A stretch of DNA of 7,100 nucleotides from Bryobacterales bacterium (GTDB lineage Bacteria > Acidobacteriota > Terriglobia > Bryobacterales > Bryobacteraceae): contig PLRZ01000532.1 in assembly GCA_003164075.1 (NCBI GenBank), positions 3,287 through 10,386 on the forward strand, in the 5' to 3' direction. Numbering within the stretch: the stretch's first letter is position 1; the number at the start of each line of letters is the position of its first letter. The notes under the pieces were generated by a model that did no database searches, was not told where the DNA came from, and worked only from the letters and a program-made list of their open reading frames with translations. Shown piece after piece: positions 4,946-7,100 of the stretch. The translations under genes were made by a program, and so were the position numbers.

Positions 4946-5941
4946 TTACTGTTGCGCGCCGCCGCATTCCGAGCAGAAATGCGCCGCGCGGGGAATCGGC
5001 TTGCCGCAACTGATACAGAACTTGGTGGCTCCGCCGGCGGCCGGCGCGGCCGGTGCGGCATCCGCGGGCATTGCGGGTGCCGGAGGCGCGGGCGGACGCA
5101 TGGCGCCCATCATTTGCTGGGCCATCGCCAAGCCGGCTCCTAAACCCACTCCCGCGCCGGCAGCTCCGCCTCCTTCGTTGGCGGCCGCGATGGGCATGGC
5201 TTGCGCCACTTGAAACTGCGTGTAGCGGCCCATGTCGCCCACCATGTTCATCCCGATCCGCTGATCGAGCAGCTTCTGCAGTTCGTCGGGCAGCGAGATA
5301 TTTTCCACCACGAAGCTGTCCAGCAACAGACCGAGATCGGCGAAAATCGGCTTCAGAGCGGCCAGCATGTTGGTACCGAACTGCTGCTGGCCGGCCGCCA
5401 TATCGAGAAAGGAGACGGCGCTATTGGCGAAGACGTCGGTCATGCGGCCTACGATAGTGTTGCGCAACTGGCCATCCAGGTCTGAGACCTGATACGTTTC
5501 GCGCGTGCCGCTGACTTTTTCGTAGAAGACCTTGGGATCCTGAATGCGGTACGAGTAGATCCCGTACGCGCGCATGCGGACGGCGCCGAATTCCTTGTCG
5601 CGGATGGTAATGGGTGTAGTGGTGCCCCACTTTTGGTTGATCTGAAGGCGCGTGGAAAAGTAATAGACGTCGGATTTGAAGGGCGATTTGAAAGCCTTGT
5701 CCCAATTCCGCAAGTACGTGAGGATGGGCAGGGTCTGGGTGGTGAGGGTGTACAGACCCGGCTGGAATACGTCGGCAATCTGGCCTTCATTGACGAAGAT
5801 GGCCATCTGCGAATCGCGCACCGTCAACTTGCCGCCATTCTGGATTTCCATGTCTTCCATGGGATACCGGTAGGCCAGCACACCGTCCCCGGGTTCGGTC
5901 CACTGGATGACGTCGATGAACTGCTTCGAGAAGAAACTCAT
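4946..5941 (-). CDS. SPFH-domain protein with C-terminal zinc ribbon (YdjI-like)
   Basis: This 331-residue protein has an N-terminal SPFH (stomatin/prohibitin) domain at about 20-225, including QNGGKLTVRDSQMAIFV, the turn FQPGLYTLTT, GAVRMRAYGIYSYRI and SFVVENISLP. A Gly/Ala and then Pro/Ala-rich linker (about 255-305) leads to a single zinc ribbon, FCISCG and FCSECG (C309, C312, C323, C326). This is the architecture of the 'virion core protein/YdjI' group, cytoplasmic proteins thought to assemble on membranes. It has no transmembrane helix; the family associates peripherally. The start is the ATG at 5939-5941, with a natural MSFFSKQF N-terminus and a purine-rich GGAGAGCGGCGG stretch upstream but no ideally spaced ribosome site. 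With the membrane-anchored zinc-ribbon gene behind it, it probably forms a membrane-stress or membrane-organising complex. No PspA gene is visible in the window. Confidence 0.85.
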   Translation of the reverse strand: MSFFSKQFIDVIQWTEPGDGVLAYRYPMEDMEIQNGGKLTVRDSQMAIFVNEGQIADVFQPGLYTLTTQTLPILTYLRNWDKAFKSPFKSDVYYFSTRLQINQKWGTTTPITIRDKEFGAVRMRAYGIYSYRIQDPKVFYEKVSGTRETYQVSDLDGQLRNTIVGRMTDVFANSAVSFLDMAAGQQQFGTNMLAALKPIFADLGLLLDSFVVENISLPDELQKLLDQRIGMNMVGDMGRYTQFQVAQAMPIAAANEGGGAAGAGVGLGAGLAMAQQMMGAMRPPAPPAPAMPADAAPAAPAAGGATKFCISCGKPIPRAAHFCSECGGAQQ

Positions 5942-5964
5942 AGGTTTGTCCGCCGCTCTCCAAG

Positions 5965-5993
5965 AGTATACTTCAGCCGGGCTGGTGGCTCAC
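5965..5993 (-). promoter_or_regulatory. Candidate promoter of the SPFH operon
   Basis: On the - strand TATACT (5970 to 5965) is preceded, 17 bp upstream, by GTGAGC (5993 to 5988), only three of six to the -35 consensus. It would give a short leader of about 17 nt containing GGAGAG before the ATG at 5941. Confidence 0.35.
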
Positions 5994-6031
5994 AGATGCC
6001 GCAAGGAATATAGTACCGCTTGCGCCCTTTG

Positions 6032-6037
6032 TATAAT
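6032..6037 (+). promoter_or_regulatory. Consensus -10 box of the endonuclease III-like gene
   Basis: A perfect TATAAT ends 8 nt before the ATG at 6046, so the transcript would start at or within a few bases of the start codon and be leaderless. The -35 region at 16-18 bp shows no match to consensus. It sits in the divergent region shared with the SPFH operon. Confidence 0.55.
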
Positions 6038-6045
6038 CGGGAACA

Positions 6046-6717
6046 ATGCCTGAGTTTCGCAAGCTCATCGCCAAACTGAAAAAACACTACGGAGAACCGT
6101 CGCTGCCCCCGGCGCGCGGACCCTTTGAATTGGTGATGTGGGAGAACTCCTGCTACCTGCTCTCGGACCAGCGGCGCGCGGCCGTCTTCGAAGGTTTGCG
6201 CGCCCAGGTGGGAATGGATGCGGCCTCCATCTGCAAAGCCGGCCAGGAAGTGCTGCTGGTGCTGGCCAAAATGGGCGGCATGCGGCCCGAGACGCGGGTG
6301 TTTCGCTGGCGGGAGATCGCGCGCATTACCAGCTCGCAGTTCGGAGGAAATTCCGCCGTCTTGCAGTTGCCGTATGCCCAGGCCAAGCGCGCGCTCCAGC
6401 AGTTTCCCAACATCGGACAGCCCGGGGCCGAGAAGATCCTGATGCTCTGCGGCATGAACACGGGGCTGCCTCTCGAATGGAACGGTGCGCGTGTTCTGCA
6501 ACGTGTGGGCTATGGCCGCGCGCAGAAGAATTATGGCGCTACCTACCGTTCCATCCAGGAGGCGCTCGTGGGACAACTCCCGCGGGACGCCGCCGCGTTG
6601 ACGCGTGCACATCTGCTGCTGCGGCAGCACGGGAAGACCATTTGCCGGGACAAGAAACCGCTCTGCGGGGAGTGTCCGCTGATACACGAATGCACCTTCG
6701 CGGAGAAACATGTGTAA
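6046..6717 (+). CDS. Endonuclease III-family (HhH-GPD) protein with 4Fe-4S motif
   Basis: This 223-residue protein has the size and layout of endonuclease III, the base-excision-repair DNA glycosylase. The helix-hairpin-helix is FPNIGQPGAEKIL (120-132) and the C-terminal cluster motif is perfect: C200-x6-C207-x2-C210-x5-C216. The active site is unusual. In E. coli Nth the hairpin is LPGVGRKTA, with catalytic K120; the equivalent position here is P126. Catalytic D138 corresponds to E144, within LPLEWNGARV. A beta-lyase reaction using that lysine is therefore not expected. The protein may be a monofunctional glycosylase or have another DNA-lesion role. The N-terminal block FELVMWENSCYLLSD replaces the usual Nth substrate-binding stretch. 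I place it in a divergent HhH-GPD subfamily, not in nth. There is no ribosome site; a consensus -10 just before the ATG suggests leaderless expression. Confidence 0.8.
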   Translation: MPEFRKLIAKLKKHYGEPSLPPARGPFELVMWENSCYLLSDQRRAAVFEGLRAQVGMDAASICKAGQEVLLVLAKMGGMRPETRVFRWREIARITSSQFGGNSAVLQLPYAQAKRALQQFPNIGQPGAEKILMLCGMNTGLPLEWNGARVLQRVGYGRAQKNYGATYRSIQEALVGQLPRDAAALTRAHLLLRQHGKTICRDKKPLCGECPLIHECTFAEKHV

Positions 6718-6784
6718 CCGTGGCGGCGCCCGCGGCGTCGAGTCATTTTAGTGGTCAAATTCTCCTTTCCCCTGACAAAAAAGG

Positions 6785-6790
6785 TATACT
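6785..6790 (+). promoter_or_regulatory. Candidate -10 box for the exported TPR-like gene
   Basis: TATACT (five of six) follows an A-rich stretch with CTGACA (6772-6777) too close to act as its -35. Expected transcription start is around 6796-6798, at the proposed TTG codon. Confidence 0.35.
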
Positions 6791-6795
6791 GCTCA

Positions 6796-7100
6796 TTGCG
6801 TTACATCTGCCTGATTTGGATCGTACTGACTTGTGGTTTCGCGTCGGCCGCGCAAGTGGAGAAAATCGACAATGAGACCGCGCTGAAACGCGCCTACGCC
6901 CGTTTGTACAACTTCGATTTCAACGGTGCGCAGGAGATTCTGGACCACCAGCAACAAGTGGATCCGCAGGCGCCTTTGCTGCCGGCCACAAAAGCGGCGG
7001 CCTATTTGTTTTCCGAACTCGACCGGCTTCGCATCCTCGAACTGGACTTCTTCACCGACGATGATAAGGTGGTGGATCGGCGCAAACTGGTCCCCGATCC
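6796..7100 (+). CDS. N-terminal part of an exported, probably TPR-type protein (runs off window)
   Basis: The frame is open from a TTG at 6796 to the window end, about 101 residues. It begins with a short Sec-type signal peptide: one arginine, a hydrophobic core (YICLIWIVLTCGF) and an ASA-AQ cleavage site near residues 16-19. The mature part is helical: ETALKRAYARLYNFDFNGAQ, then a P-x-x-P-x-x-P stretch and AAAYLFSELDRLRILELDFF. The A-x-x-x-L-Y-x-F-D-F-x-G-A spacing looks like the first tetratricopeptide repeat of secreted Acidobacteriota proteins. Function is unknown; a periplasmic scaffold or binding role is inferred. The start is uncertain. A GTG at 6751 lies in the same frame and would add 15 residues, but that DNA is A/T-rich and holds the candidate -10. 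It lies 78 nt after the endonuclease III-like gene, probably as a separate transcript. Confidence 0.65.
   Translation, partial: MRYICLIWIVLTCGFASAAQVEKIDNETALKRAYARLYNFDFNGAQEILDHQQQVDPQAPLLPATKAAAYLFSELDRLRILELDFFTDDDKVVDRRKLVPD

Noticed and set aside
4010..5143. A 377-codon + strand reading frame
   Set aside because: It is antisense to the double-zinc-ribbon gene and the end of the SPFH gene; its product is low in recognisable motifs, while the - strand frames show zinc ribbons, a membrane helix and an SPFH domain.
5938..6711. A 257-codon - strand reading frame
   Set aside because: It mirrors the endonuclease III-like gene, which has the Fe-S motif and hairpin; the antisense product shows no family features.
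6751..6795. GTG at 6751 as start of the exported protein
   Set aside because: The added codons are A/T-rich, overlap the candidate -10 and lack a ribosome site; kept only as an alternative.
6138..6875. A 245-codon + strand reading frame
   Set aside because: It is a shifted frame of the endonuclease III-like gene, rich in Arg/Ala/Gly, with no motifs.
1..7100. CRISPR array, tRNA, rRNA or complete insertion sequence
   Set aside because: No regularly spaced direct repeats, no cloverleaf-type sequence with a CCA-end pattern, no rRNA motifs and no transposase frame were seen by eye.

Overview
The window looks like a chromosomal segment of an Acidobacteriota member, probably of the Solibacter/Bryobacter type. 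This is an inference from the fairly GC-rich coding style, the plant-polysaccharide gene remnants, a dispersed-looking repeat of the kind I associate with those genomes, and the SPFH/zinc-ribbon pair. No rRNA or other taxonomic marker is present. The gene families were recognised by eye from the translations; no search was run.

Left part (1-1000): the 3' end of a DUF4861-type gene on the + strand, then a decayed stretch. On the - strand it holds the C-terminal end of a glycoside-hydrolase-like gene (691-948) and an N-terminal-type fragment of a carbohydrate-esterase-like gene (396-560). A strong GC-rich hairpin (567-596) lies between them. It reads as the worn edge of a carbohydrate-degradation locus.

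Middle part (976-3644): an accessory islet. It has a complete mqsR-mqsA toxin-antitoxin operon (+), a compact promoter with a palindrome between -35 and -10, and apparently leaderless translation. Next come a 300-residue PD-(D/E)XK-like protein of unknown role (-), a 149-bp imperfect palindrome resembling a REP or MITE element, and a BrnT/BrnA-type toxin-antitoxin pair (-). In that pair the toxin frame has a stop at codon 5 while the antitoxin is intact.

Right part (3824-7100): ordinary-looking chromosome. A - strand operon encodes an SPFH (stomatin/prohibitin-like) protein ending in a zinc ribbon, followed 9 nt later by a protein with two zinc ribbons and a C-terminal membrane anchor. This resembles the ydjG/ydjI part of the Bacillus PspA-associated envelope-stress system. 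Divergent from it is an endonuclease III-family protein with an intact 4Fe-4S cluster motif but without the usual catalytic lysine. An exported, probably TPR-type protein begins after it and runs off the window.

The observations most worth following up are the leaderless, internally operated mqsRA promoter, the dead toxin beside a live antitoxin, the long palindrome, and the non-canonical active sites of the nuclease-like and glycosylase-like proteins. I saw no CRISPR array, tRNA, rRNA or complete insertion sequence.
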